IMG/VR virus record: IMGVR_UViG_3300042544_003310
Span: 159,008-223,007 of that record
Origin: a virus
DNA: 64,000 bases
Strand: one strand, 5' to 3'
Made by a program: the position numbers and the translations under genes. The notes beneath the pieces were generated by a model that worked only from the letters and a program-made list of their open reading frames with translations, had not been told where the DNA came from and did no database searches. Position 1 is the first letter of the stretch; each line of letters begins with the position of its first letter. This document shows positions 9,927 to 18,213 of the stretch, in pieces.

Positions 9927-12900
9927 TTCAATCTCAATTCAGTTTGATTTAGGCTGGGAACAATTAAAATGTCAGTGACCCTGGCACTGCTGATGAAAAT
10001 TTCATCAGGTTGACATTTTATTTCAAATAAATCACCAAAACTACTGTTTTGGTTTTGTGGAACAATCACTAAGGAATTCAAGATAGCCGGATTTTGTTGG
10101 TGAATGTATGCCGCAAGCTCAGTGAAAAAGAAGCTTTGACCAAAATCCCAGTTAGCGATACTGAAATAGTTGTCAATGTCTCGAATAATCCGGGCTTTTA
10201 TTTCACTGTCTGTAATGCTTACACCAGAGTTCTTAACTACCTTAAATGATACTCGCAGTTCAGGATCAGCACTTTGTCCAAACAACAGCTTGTATTTGAC
10301 TGGATGCCAAATCAATTGATCAGTCATCATTTTGTATGTGTCAAATTCAGCGAAAGTAATACGCAAGTCTTCAGGTGCTGGTGGCTGAGGCATAGGGTCT
10401 GTGGTTTTGCCTCTGGCAATCCAATTGCGCATAGCTGTATCATAGCTGCTGGTCAAAACATATGTGTCGATTATGTTCATGATTGCAGGGTCAACTCTTT
10501 TGCCTTTGTCTATAAAGTGTTGCCAACAATAATTGAGATCATTACGGCCCACTGCGGCTTTGTATGACGGTGTTACGTCAATTAAGCTGTTGTTACTAAA
10601 TTGGTATTTGAAGAACAGCTTTTGATCTCTAACATACGCTACCTCGCCATCGTTCCAACTCAGTGGGTTTGGTGGGTATTTGGTGCTCATGGAAATGAGA
10701 TCGGTGAATATCTTATCAACAGTTGTGGGGGTCAAATAATCAAAACCATTTATTACTGTTGTTTTCCAAAAAACATAGGGAAAACTGCTGCCAGTTATTA
10801 GGCCTGTATCAAGGTCAATTTGTTGTTCTCGATCAGGGTCTACAATCACTTTGAATTCATCAGGATTGTCAACAATGCCATCAAAATTAGAGTCTTGAAA
10901 CCTTACTTGCACTCTGCGGGGCTCAATATAGCCATCTGGATACAATTGCTGTGATGCAATAGGCCAAAACCAGTCTTGAGAAAAGCTGAGATTGGTAGCT
11001 AAGTTGGTATTGACACGCAATATTTTAACAAAATCCTGGTTGGCTAACCCTGTATTACTACTGATTACAGGTGAGGTGTTGATTGTATAAAACCTTACAT
11101 CATTTACACTTTCAAAAACATATTTCAGGCCACGACTGGTGATGTACCAGCCAAAGCCAGGCACATACTTCAATTGAATAAGCCAACTGGCATCTAAATT
11201 TTGATTAGCTGTGTTGCCTTGCTGTGCAAGAGAGAAGTCTGCGTCAACAGCCAAATTACTGGTGGAAATAATTTGCCACATGCCAGTTAGTTGGATATAA
11301 CTGATGCCGAAGGAAAGTTTTTCATCCAAGGCATTTTTGACTGCGTCTTTTTCAGCACTCAAGAGCACGTCTTTGAAACTGGGTATTACACTGCTTAGCA
11401 TCGTTCCATTGGGCACAAAGCTACTGATAATTGCATTACCAGCACTGCTGACACTGTTGCCTTCGTCCACGAGATAGCTGCTGGTTCCGTTGGCAAAAAA
11501 CAAATAGCTGCCTTTCCGGATCCCATATGTTGTATCTGGTAATGCCAAAACAAAGTCAACTGTTTGAGTATAAAAGTGAGCATTGGGAAATACAGTGTTA
11601 CTGGGGTTTTGGTTTGTCCATTGAATATTGCCACCACCGCGTTTTGGATATTTGGCTAGATAAAAGTCCCGCATATCGGTGTTGATTTTTCGTGAATCAA
11701 CACTGCCTTGAATCAAGGGTTGAATGTAGGTGTCAAGGATTTGTGTGTTGTTGACATTTAAACTGTTGGGCACTTCAATGTAGGTTTCATGTTCTTCTTC
11801 AAACAAGATTCCATCGTCTGAAAACACTTTTGAATTTTGATAAGTGCTAGTGGGATCATTTATATCAATGTAACGACTTTGGCCACTGTAAACACGGTTT
11901 ACACTCTTGATCTTCAATGCTTGACTGCTGATCAAAGGGTAGACGTTGTAATCCTCTCCATTGACCATTCTGTTTTGGGAATAAAACACTGCTGGAGCAC
12001 GTTCGCGTATAAATGCATTGCTTTCCCTGCTCAGGCTGTTGGCTACACTGCTTTGTAAATCAAATTGCATTTGCAGCAGATTTTGCGATGTACCATCGTT
12101 ATCGCGATAATAACTCAGGCTCAAAGGAACACTGGATATATCTTGTGGTAAGATAGTATAGGTTAAATTGTTACTGGTCCGGAAGTAGACCCGTATCCGG
12201 CCAACTGGTATGTTACCAAAATTACCGTCACTAAATTTGATACTGATACTGTCTGTGCCACTTATGTCGCGTGTAATAACTTGAAAAATATCTCTAGTAG
12301 ATCGATTCAAGGAATTGTAAGCTATATTTGTGCCAAACAAGGCAGGTACTTTGGTCCATTCAACCAGTGTATTGCCCTGGTCATCAACTGTTTCAACCCA
12401 CACATCACTTTCATTTACATTTAAGGCTGTTAAATCAAGAACACGATTACTCAAAGGCTCTGACAGAACAAAATCTGTAAATGATAGGGTTCCTTGTTTG
12501 AACAAGCCAAAAAATCCTGTATCAGGACTGGCATTGCCATTGCCATCGTTGCGATACAATACGCTCCAAGGCTGTATATAATTGGGAGTCTTTTCCCTAT
12601 AATACCCAGCTGATCCCACAGTGATGCTACCACTTACACTGTTGACAAAATCAGTATTGACAAACTCAAAATTCATTTGTTGTCCGTTCACCACTCCGGT
12701 GAAGGGAAATGCAAGAGTGCGGGTCACTGTATTATCTAGGTCATATCGCTCAACAGTGAGTCCGTTAACTGCCCCGCTTTTTACAGGCTGACCAAAAGGA
12801 TTGACCTTGCTGAAGCTGGCATTTAAGACCAAGATAAATTGTTCAAACCAATCAGGGTTGTTTGCATCATTCCAAATAACAGGCACATTGGCTAGATTGA

Positions 12901-13303
12901 AACCATTGGAGTCATAGATATTTTGATCAGTGATTACTTGAGTTAACTTAACCAAACCCTGTGCAGCAATACAGCGTCGTGGGTTGTAGGAAATCAGCCT
13001 GGCAAGGCGAAAAATACTGTCACGTCGGGTAGCAGTATCGATGAAATTTTCCCGAATATTCAGATCCAAACGGAATGCCAAACTGGATGCCAAATAAGCC
13101 AAAAGTTCAATTATTGCGACAAATTCGCTGCTTTCAATCCAGTCGTTGAAATCTTCTGGATAATTCAAGCGGATGTAATCAATCAAAGCTTGGCGGATAG
13201 TATCATAGTCATAGGCATTAAAATTTACCTGACTCATGGCTTGATACAGCACACGCCAATCTTGTCCAAGGAATAAATTATTTTGTCGGAGGCTTTGACT
13301 CAT
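9923..13303 (-). CDS. 6: Baseplate wedge protein gp6-like
   Basis: This 1,126-residue protein should be the baseplate J-type wedge subunit that forms the ring around the T4-type hub and drives sheath contraction. The N-terminus has the family pattern: DYDTIRQALIDYIRLNYPE, a SSEFVAIIELLAYLASSLAF helix, then NIRENFIDTATRRDSIFRLA (about residues 32-100). T4 gp6 is about 660 residues, so this form is much longer, with extra sequence in the middle and C-terminal half. It sits between gp25 (68 nt upstream) and the gp7-like gene, which it overlaps by 4 nt. A TTAAATA element lies about 30 nt before the ATG. Confidence 0.9.
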   Translation of the reverse strand: MSQSLRQNNLFLGQDWRVLYQAMSQVNFNAYDYDTIRQALIDYIRLNYPEDFNDWIESSEFVAIIELLAYLASSLAFRLDLNIRENFIDTATRRDSIFRLARLISYNPRRCIAAQGLVKLTQVITDQNIYDSNGFNLANVPVIWNDANNPDWFEQFILVLNASFSKVNPFGQPVKSGAVNGLTVERYDLDNTVTRTLAFPFTGVVNGQQMNFEFVNTDFVNSVSGSITVGSAGYYREKTPNYIQPWSVLYRNDGNGNASPDTGFFGLFKQGTLSFTDFVLSEPLSNRVLDLTALNVNESDVWVETVDDQGNTLVEWTKVPALFGTNIAYNSLNRSTRDIFQVITRDISGTDSISIKFSDGNFGNIPVGRIRVYFRTSNNLTYTILPQDISSVPLSLSYYRDNDGTSQNLLQMQFDLQSSVANSLSRESNAFIRERAPAVFYSQNRMVNGEDYNVYPLISSQALKIKSVNRVYSGQSRYIDINDPTSTYQNSKVFSDDGILFEEEHETYIEVPNSLNVNNTQILDTYIQPLIQGSVDSRKINTDMRDFYLAKYPKRGGGNIQWTNQNPSNTVFPNAHFYTQTVDFVLALPDTTYGIRKGSYLFFANGTSSYLVDEGNSVSSAGNAIISSFVPNGTMLSSVIPSFKDVLLSAEKDAVKNALDEKLSFGISYIQLTGMWQIISTSNLAVDADFSLAQQGNTANQNLDASWLIQLKYVPGFGWYITSRGLKYVFESVNDVRFYTINTSPVISSNTGLANQDFVKILRVNTNLATNLSFSQDWFWPIASQQLYPDGYIEPRRVQVRFQDSNFDGIVDNPDEFKVIVDPDREQQIDLDTGLITGSSFPYVFWKTTVINGFDYLTPTTVDKIFTDLISMSTKYPPNPLSWNDGEVAYVRDQKLFFKYQFSNNSLIDVTPSYKAAVGRNDLNYCWQHFIDKGKRVDPAIMNIIDTYVLTSSYDTAMRNWIARGKTTDPMPQPPAPEDLRITFAEFDTYKMMTDQLIWHPVKYKLLFGQSADPELRVSFKVVKNSGVSITDSEIKARIIRDIDNYFSIANWDFGQSFFFTELAAYIHQQNPAILNSLVIVPQNQNSSFGDLFEIKCQPDEIFISSARVTDILIVPSLNQTELRLK

Positions 13304-13333
13304 TCGATATGTGCCCTGTTTTATCTACTTGCG

Positions 13334-13340
13334 TATTTAA
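13334..13340 (-). promoter_or_regulatory. Late promoter-like element before gp6
   Basis: On the minus strand this reads TTAAATA, ending about 30 nt upstream of the gp6 ATG. It matches the core of the T4 late -10 element TATAAATA used with gp55, which is encoded in this window. Confidence 0.45.
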
Positions 13341-13371
13341 GCGAGTTTTAACCACACATATAACTTAAGAT

Positions 13372-13767
13372 TTAGATAATAGTGGTTTCAACATTTCTGC
13401 GATCAAAATCAATTTGGAAAACTTCCACAATATCCAACGGTTGGTAGTAGAGATCCATCTGGAGTTGCAGGCCATTGTCATATTCAGTAAGTTTGATATC
13501 TCGTATTTGAACTCGACCATCAGCTGCCACTATTTGATAGCAGTCGTCAATAATCATCTGCAGGTTGTCAGCCACCATGGGTTCAAATAACATGTCCCAA
13601 ATTATTGATCCAAAGTCTGGGCGCATGACTCTTTCGCGTTTCCTTGTATAAAACGCATTAACCAAATCTCTCTTGATAAGATCAAGATCAGTGTATTGTG
13701 TTTGTTTGATACTGGTGTCCACTGAACTATAACCAATGAACAATCGGGTGCGGGGTGCTACTGCCAT
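13372..13767 (-). CDS. 25: Baseplate wedge protein gp25-like
   Basis: 131 residues, the usual size for the gp25 / W0405 family of contractile tails and type VI secretion. gp25 sits at the inner baseplate and helps start sheath assembly. The family signature is present: DLDLIKRDLVNAFYTRKRER followed by VMRPDFGS and IWDMLFEP (about residues 27-62). It is the first gene of the minus-strand wedge operon. The ATG at 13767 has no convincing ribosome binding site; instead a TAAATA element ends six bases before it, so the late transcript may be leaderless. Confidence 0.92.
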   Translation of the reverse strand: MAVAPRTRLFIGYSSVDTSIKQTQYTDLDLIKRDLVNAFYTRKRERVMRPDFGSIIWDMLFEPMVADNLQMIIDDCYQIVAADGRVQIRDIKLTEYDNGLQLQMDLYYQPLDIVEVFQIDFDRRNVETTII

Positions 13768-13773
13768 AATACT

Positions 13774-13779
13774 TATTTA
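13774..13779 (-). promoter_or_regulatory. Late promoter-like element before gp25
   Basis: TAAATA on the minus strand, followed by AGTATT and the gp25 ATG. The layout TAAATA-AGTRTT-ATG is repeated at 46324-46338 on the plus strand. Confidence 0.55.
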
Positions 13780-13817
13780 GAGAAGATTTGACACTCTAAA
13801 ATCTTGCCACAAAATAA

Positions 13818-14324
13818 GTGATGAATAAAAAACATTTGAGTTTTGATGATATTACTGTTCTTACCTACAGTCTTTGCGATAATATAGAGGCGTCAGGTTG
13901 GCAGCCCTCGATTGTTGTTGGCATTACTAGGGGTGGCCTCCTTACAGCCAAAATGTTGAGTCATTATTGGAAAGTGCCTATGTGCACAATTGATGTGAGC
14001 TTGCGGGACTATACCTTATGGAGCGAAGATTTCAATACCAATTTGGTAATTGAGGCATTCAATGGTCACAATCTTCTTGTGGTTGATGATATAAACGACA
14101 GTGGTGCAACAGGGATCAAGATCAAAAACACTTGGACCACTGTAGTGAACAGTTTGCCAGAACATCAATCATTATGGCCCAAAAACAATATCAAATTTGG
14201 CGTGCTGTTGGAAAATGAAGTCAGCTCTCACCAAAGTGACTTTTGGGGCTCAAAAATCAACAAGGAACAAGATCCCATTTGGTATGTTTTTCCTTGGGAG
14301 ATCCAACGGGGCAAGGGTGATTGA
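13818..14324 (+). CDS. Phosphoribosyltransferase-like protein
   Basis: A 168-residue type I phosphoribosyltransferase-fold protein. The PRPP-binding loop is clear: LLVVDDINDSGATG (about residues 89-102), with the two acidic residues and the S/T-G-x-T-like end of the family. An upstream IVVGITRGGL segment matches the first core strand and turn. Such enzymes exchange a nucleobase with PRPP in salvage; the base specificity (xanthine, hypoxanthine or other) cannot be read. The frame opens at GTG 13818 or ATG 13821; the ATG is equally likely. It diverges from gp25 and begins the plus-strand block. Confidence 0.8.
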   Translation: MMNKKHLSFDDITVLTYSLCDNIEASGWQPSIVVGITRGGLLTAKMLSHYWKVPMCTIDVSLRDYTLWSEDFNTNLVIEAFNGHNLLVVDDINDSGATGIKIKNTWTTVVNSLPEHQSLWPKNNIKFGVLLENEVSSHQSDFWGSKINKEQDPIWYVFPWEIQRGKGD

Positions 14325-14361
14325 AAAAACACACAATCTATTGTTTCCTTGGAGCGTGAGA

Positions 14362-14520
14362 ATGAACTTTGATGTGGTGGATTGGACACCTATGGACCAT
14401 TGGTGTGTAGAGCATTTTGGCAATGAAGGTGTGTTGTGGAGCATTGGTTGGGAGAATGGCACGTGGGATTTTCAAAAATTTGAGGATGCAATGATGATGT
14501 GGCTGACATGGGTGAGATAA
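14362..14520 (+). CDS. Hypothetical small protein (52 aa)
   Basis: Not recognised. A tryptophan- and acid-rich 52-residue protein beginning MNFDVVDWTPMDHW. The ATG at 14362 has a purine-rich GGAGCGTGAG just upstream. A GTG at 14317, overlapping the stop of the previous gene, would add 15 residues and cannot be excluded. It lies between the phosphoribosyltransferase and another unknown gene, which it overlaps slightly, so the three are probably cotranscribed. Confidence 0.5.
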   Translation: MNFDVVDWTPMDHWCVEHFGNEGVLWSIGWENGTWDFQKFEDAMMMWLTWVR

Positions 14521-14834
14521 TTGAAGATTGGAGCGTTTCTGCAGATCTCTGCTGTCCGCTAAGCTTGGATCGTGATAGATTGGATTGTGAACTGGCTTTG
14601 TTGAAGTATCGCACAACCCAAGAAGTTCAAGACAATCTCATACTTATCTATCTCAATATGCCAAGTTTGGGTTATCCCATTGGCCAATTGGAGTTGGTTA
14701 AAGAGTGGCGCACTATTCTCTGTGAAGAGCTTGTGAAACGGAAACCCATTCATTGGCGTCATTTCTTGAAAAGCCGTATGGACAAAAACGCTGCTGAGAA
14801 AACATCAGTTGACGAGCCCAGCCCTTCAGCGTAA
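14508..14834 (+). CDS. Hypothetical protein
   Basis: Not recognised. About 108 residues from the ATG at 14508 (a GTG at 14499 is possible). The middle is helical (DNLILIYLNMPSLGYPIGQL) with a second helix-like LVKEWRTILCEELVKR; the C-terminus is charged and serine/proline-rich. The start overlaps the upstream gene by 13 nt and the stop lies 28 nt before the HD-domain gene, suggesting a single transcript. Confidence 0.55.
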   Translation: MGEIIEDWSVSADLCCPLSLDRDRLDCELALLKYRTTQEVQDNLILIYLNMPSLGYPIGQLELVKEWRTILCEELVKRKPIHWRHFLKSRMDKNAAEKTSVDEPSPSA

Positions 14835-14862
14835 GTTATCAAGGGACACGGAAGGAATGATT

Positions 14863-15315
14863 ATGACCAAAGGTGAGCTGCTAGGCAAGTGTTTGGTTTT
14901 TGCCACCAACGCACATGCTGGTCAGTTTGACAAGGGAGGTGCTCCATATTTGCTCCACGTCCTAAAGGTTATGCACTATTTGCGCACCGAGGACGAAGAG
15001 CTGCAATGCATTAGTTTGCTCCACGACGTGTGTGAAGATACTGATGCCACCTACGCTGATCTCAGAGATATTGGCTGCACCGAGCGTGTGATTGCGGGCG
15101 TGAGGGCACTGACCAAAGTGCCGGGTGAAACACTCGACGAATACAAGGCTCGAGTTTTCGCCAACCCCGATGCCATGCGTGTGAAAAAGTGCGACCTGCG
15201 TCACAACTCGGATATCCGGCGCTTGAAAGGTGTCACAGAGAAGGACATTCGGCGCATGGCTCGCTACCATGAGTTTTACCTGGAGATTTGCGAGCGACTC
15301 AAGCTAGCTGATTGA
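14863..15315 (+). CDS. HD-domain hydrolase, RelA/SpoT-hydrolase-like
   Basis: A 150-residue single-domain HD protein. Motifs in order: HAGQFDKGGAPYLLH (residues 18-32), LLHDVCEDT (53-60, the HD pair plus ED), a GVRALTK segment, and DLRHNSDIRRL (111-121). This is the pattern of the SpoT/MESH1 family, which removes pyrophosphate from (p)ppGpp and uses Mn2+. No synthetase domain is present. The ATG at 14863 is chosen because GAAGGA lies six bases upstream; the ATG at 14857 abuts it. Other HD substrates (dNTPs, nucleotides) remain possible. Its TGA stop lies inside the next promoter's -35 hexamer. Confidence 0.8.
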   Translation: MTKGELLGKCLVFATNAHAGQFDKGGAPYLLHVLKVMHYLRTEDEELQCISLLHDVCEDTDATYADLRDIGCTERVIAGVRALTKVPGETLDEYKARVFANPDAMRVKKCDLRHNSDIRRLKGVTEKDIRRMARYHEFYLEICERLKLAD

Positions 15316-15339
15316 CAATCCAATCAATACTGCTATAGT
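15312..15339 (+). promoter_or_regulatory. Sigma-70 promoter
   Basis: TTGACA, 16-nt spacer, TATAGT preceded by TGC. The TGA of the upstream gene lies within the -35 hexamer. It reads into the gene at 15361. Confidence 0.85.
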
Positions 15340-15360
15340 GCTGGGGAAAGGAACACGCTG

Positions 15361-15948
15361 ATGATCACCATTGTGAAAAAGTCCACACAAAATCGTCGAG
15401 CACTCTTGGGCCAAACTGGTAAACAGTTTGTGAGAATGTCGGGCGATGCCGTGCGCTCCATTGTGGAGAAAAATACTTTTGATCCCACTTTGGCTTTTTG
15501 GGTTCATTGGTACAATCAAGCACCTGCCCTTGATTTCGATGCAACTGCGCTCACACCAAAGCAATGCCAAGATTTGATTGAGCTTGTGACGTTGCAGACC
15601 AAAAAAGATCTTGAAAATATTCTCAAGTATCTTGATGAGATCAGGCTAGATCAAGAATATTGGCGCACCGTGTCAGAAAAGCTGAGCCAAGGGCTTGAAC
15701 CACCCAACGCCCCATATTTCTTTTGGGACCCGCCTGTCGGCATCCCAGACTTCTCCCGGTGGACGCAAGCTGATGCGCCAAATCAAGAGTGGCTGGAACA
15801 TGTAGACAATCGCCTCAAGAGACTGAAGGTAGTTGAGCGCGACTACCGCAAGTCAGCCAGGCTCCACCAGGATCGCTTGAACGACACATACATTTGGGCA
15901 GATGTGCAGACCGAAACTGTGCGCACCACTGTCATCACTCCAGTTTGA
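15361..15948 (+). CDS. Hypothetical protein (195 aa)
   Basis: Not recognised. A soluble, largely helical 195-residue protein with a basic N-terminus (MITIVKKSTQNRRALLGQTG), a central charged helical region (QTKKDLENILKYLDEIRLDQ, about residues 81-100), and a proline/aromatic stretch APYFFWDPPVGIPDF. GGGGAAAGGAAC upstream provides the ribosome site. It is the first gene after a strong promoter and is followed 7 nt later by the Thg1-like gene, so the two form a unit. Confidence 0.75.
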   Translation: MITIVKKSTQNRRALLGQTGKQFVRMSGDAVRSIVEKNTFDPTLAFWVHWYNQAPALDFDATALTPKQCQDLIELVTLQTKKDLENILKYLDEIRLDQEYWRTVSEKLSQGLEPPNAPYFFWDPPVGIPDFSRWTQADAPNQEWLEHVDNRLKRLKVVERDYRKSARLHQDRLNDTYIWADVQTETVRTTVITPV

Positions 15949-15955
15949 GGGTCAC

Positions 15956-16774
15956 ATGAGCAAGGACAGTCTTGGCGACAGGATGAAGCTGCTGGAACAG
16001 CAGGAAACTGATCGACGCTTCCTGTTCAGCTTGCCCATCTATGCGCGTATTGACGGACGGGGCTTCAGCAAGTTCACCAAGGACATGGAGCGACCTTACG
16101 ACACTGGCATGACCACTAGCATGATCGAAACCACTCGAACCTTGGTGGAGAAAACCCAAGCTACTCTCGGGTATGTTCAAAGTGACGAGATCAGCTTGGT
16201 GTGGGTGCCCACAGGCAATGGCCATGGTTGGTTTGATGGCAAGATAACCAAGATGACCAGTGTGCTGGCTGGCCTGGCCACAGCAGCATTCATTGAGAAT
16301 GTTATTCAGTATTTTCCCAACTGGCAGCAGCTGGTGCTCCGCCTGCCGCACTTTGATGCAAGAGTCATCAGCATGCCCAGTTTGAGTGAGACGGCGAACA
16401 TGTTACTTTGGCGCAATCTTGATTGTGCCAAAAATTCCGTGAGCATGGCTGCCCATCACTATCGCAGCCACAAAGAGCTGCAAGGCCTAGATCAAAAACA
16501 GCAACAGGAACTCATTTGGCAAAGTGGCGTCAACTGGAGCTCATATCCCGCAGCATTCAAGCGAGGAACTTGGGTACGTCGACGTGTAGTGCAACGCACG
16601 TTGAATGACTCTGAGCTGGGGTTGATTCCGGAAAACTACAGGCCAGATCCCGGCACACTGTTTGCCCGGAGCGAGGTGCAAAGCTATGATCTGCCTCCTC
16701 TCAATCGAGTCACAAACCGAGTGGCTGTGCTGTTTGAAGACGCACCGCCTGAATACAAAACAGATAACCCTTGA
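15956..16774 (+). CDS. tRNA-His guanylyltransferase-like protein (Thg1/TLP)
   Basis: 272 residues, similar in length to Thg1 enzymes, which add nucleotides in the 3'-5' direction to tRNA 5' ends. The metal-binding motifs are intact and at near-canonical positions: YARIDGRGFSKFTK with D33 and G34, and QSDEISLVW with D77 and E78. Bacterial and phage Thg1-like proteins usually repair truncated tRNA 5' ends rather than add G-1. The ATG at 15956 follows GAGGGT; an upstream in-frame ATG at 15902 overlaps the previous gene and has no site. The stop is inside the next -35 hexamer. It could help keep tRNAs intact during infection (inference). Confidence 0.9.
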   Translation: MSKDSLGDRMKLLEQQETDRRFLFSLPIYARIDGRGFSKFTKDMERPYDTGMTTSMIETTRTLVEKTQATLGYVQSDEISLVWVPTGNGHGWFDGKITKMTSVLAGLATAAFIENVIQYFPNWQQLVLRLPHFDARVISMPSLSETANMLLWRNLDCAKNSVSMAAHHYRSHKELQGLDQKQQQELIWQSGVNWSSYPAAFKRGTWVRRRVVQRTLNDSELGLIPENYRPDPGTLFARSEVQSYDLPPLNRVTNRVAVLFEDAPPEYKTDNP

Positions 16775-16798
16775 CATACTCTCTGCCACTGCTATAAT
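16771..16798 (+). promoter_or_regulatory. Sigma-70 promoter
   Basis: TTGACA, 16 nt, TATAAT with TGC in front: consensus at every position. The -35 contains the TGA stop of the Thg1-like gene. Confidence 0.92.
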
Positions 16799-16823
16799 CC
16801 GCGCATACAAAGGAGACAGGTTG

Positions 16824-17768
16824 ATGGGCAGCTGGAACGAAACTTGTGGGATCACACGCTTGCCCATCCATTCAGGCGATCCTGTGGTGCTGATCATGTT
16901 GAGCCAGGTCACTGACTCTGGTGGTGCTGATGGCGCTTGCTATGCCAGCCACTACTGGAAGCCCTATGCGCTCCCGCTACGTGCAGTCTACAACGACTAC
17001 GGTGGTATTGAAGATGTGGGCACAGAGTGGAATCAACGCTGGATCCTGGGCAAAACTCGCGAAAGCATGGAGAGCATGCCAGAGGGAGAAAATCCCTACC
17101 ACGAGCCCGCTGTGGATCCACTACAGCTTGACAGCATGGAAACCCTCATGGAGTGGATTCGATCTGATCGGGTGTGGGTGAGAGGTGCTCGCAATCCCCG
17201 GGGCGGTGGGCATCTCCTGGGCTGGACCATGTGCCACGCTTGGGCATGGGACCATCTAGCCCAGCAGAGTGAACACTGGAATGGCGATGTGACCACACTG
17301 GAGATGAACTACAAGCGGGGTCAGGAACGCTACCGCAGCCTCTTCAAGCTGGCACAGGATCACCCGGATGGTATGAACTTTGAGATGGCTTATTGGCGCT
17401 GGCGGGACACCCACTCCCTACGGGATCACTGGGCTGCCTTGCTAACTGGAGGCAGCAGCTTTGAAAGCTATGGTGGTGCCACAACTGGCATCCGCTCTTA
17501 CGCTGATCTCATGCGGCTGTGGGCAGTGGCAGGACGTGACGTCGATCATCCCGAAGTTGACGACTTTCTCCGGGAGATGAGTGCCTTTCTGTTGGTATCA
17601 GACAACATGTGTGGACTGCGCATGACATGGCACCCGCAAACTGGCAAGGGCAGTCAGTGCGCCGAATACCCTCTCTACAAAAGTTTTTTTCTTCGCTGCC
17701 AGCAGCATGTGGACCTGATGCTGAACGGTGGCGACGATGATGACTGCGACACTGATGACACTCTATAA
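16824..17768 (+). CDS. Conserved phage-type hypothetical protein (314 aa)
   Basis: Function unknown. The N-terminus GSWNETCGITRLPIHSGDPV is of a kind I recall from hypothetical proteins of several large phages; this is recollection, not a search. The protein is tryptophan-rich and soluble, with WRWRDTHSLRDHW in the middle and an acidic tail (GGDDDDCDTDDT). AAGGAG lies 8 nt before the ATG at 16824, which decides the start over an earlier in-frame ATG. It is led by a consensus promoter and followed by a membrane protein gene 24 nt later. Confidence 0.8.
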   Translation: MGSWNETCGITRLPIHSGDPVVLIMLSQVTDSGGADGACYASHYWKPYALPLRAVYNDYGGIEDVGTEWNQRWILGKTRESMESMPEGENPYHEPAVDPLQLDSMETLMEWIRSDRVWVRGARNPRGGGHLLGWTMCHAWAWDHLAQQSEHWNGDVTTLEMNYKRGQERYRSLFKLAQDHPDGMNFEMAYWRWRDTHSLRDHWAALLTGGSSFESYGGATTGIRSYADLMRLWAVAGRDVDHPEVDDFLREMSAFLLVSDNMCGLRMTWHPQTGKGSQCAEYPLYKSFFLRCQQHVDLMLNGGDDDDCDTDDTL

Positions 17769-17792
17769 CCTCAAAAACAAGGAAACCGTGCT

Positions 17793-18209
17793 GTGAACAA
17801 CCTCAGCCTTCTCATCTACCTTGCTGGCGTAACAGGCAGTATTGGTAGCTTTCTGGTATTTGTTGCTGTTCTGTTTGGATTTGGAATAGCAGTCTGCGGT
17901 GTCGTTTGGGTCGTAAGTCTTGACGCTACCAATTTCCGCACTGTGGAATATGCCAATCACGTCAAAATCCACAGCTGGCGCTGGCTTTGGGCGTTTTTGG
18001 TGCTGATGATTTTTGTTGGTAGTGTGTCAGCACTGGTGCCCAGCCGACAGACAGTGCTGCTGATTGCTGGCAGTGAGATGGGCGAGCGAGTGCTCAATCA
18101 CCCACGCTTCAACCAAGTTGTGGATCCTGGACTAGAGCTGGTGACAACCTGGATGCAAAAAGAAACGGCTGAGATCCGCCGGAGCATGGATCCTACCAAA
18201 AAGCAGTAA
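17793..18209 (+). CDS. Small membrane protein, two predicted TM segments
   Basis: 138 residues starting at GTG 17793 with AAGGAAA upstream. Two long hydrophobic segments are visible: about residues 5-42 (a very long stretch that may hold one or two helices) and about 66-84 (WLWAFLVLMIFVGSVSALV). The C-terminal 55 residues are soluble, with QTVLLIAGSEMGERVL. I do not recognise an enzymatic motif. A holin or superinfection-exclusion role would be a guess. The gene shares the 16771 promoter with its upstream neighbour. Confidence 0.7.
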   Translation: MNNLSLLIYLAGVTGSIGSFLVFVAVLFGFGIAVCGVVWVVSLDATNFRTVEYANHVKIHSWRWLWAFLVLMIFVGSVSALVPSRQTVLLIAGSEMGERVLNHPRFNQVVDPGLELVTTWMQKETAEIRRSMDPTKKQ

Positions 18210-18213
18210 TAGG

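Noticed and set aside
13788-13816. TTGACA before the phosphoribosyltransferase as a promoter
   Set aside because: The -10 position holds only CAAAAT or AAAATA, and transcription would start inside the gene.
15902-15955. Upstream start extending the Thg1-like protein by 18 residues
   Set aside because: No ribosome site, overlap with the previous gene, and the extension lacks the family's N-terminal pattern.
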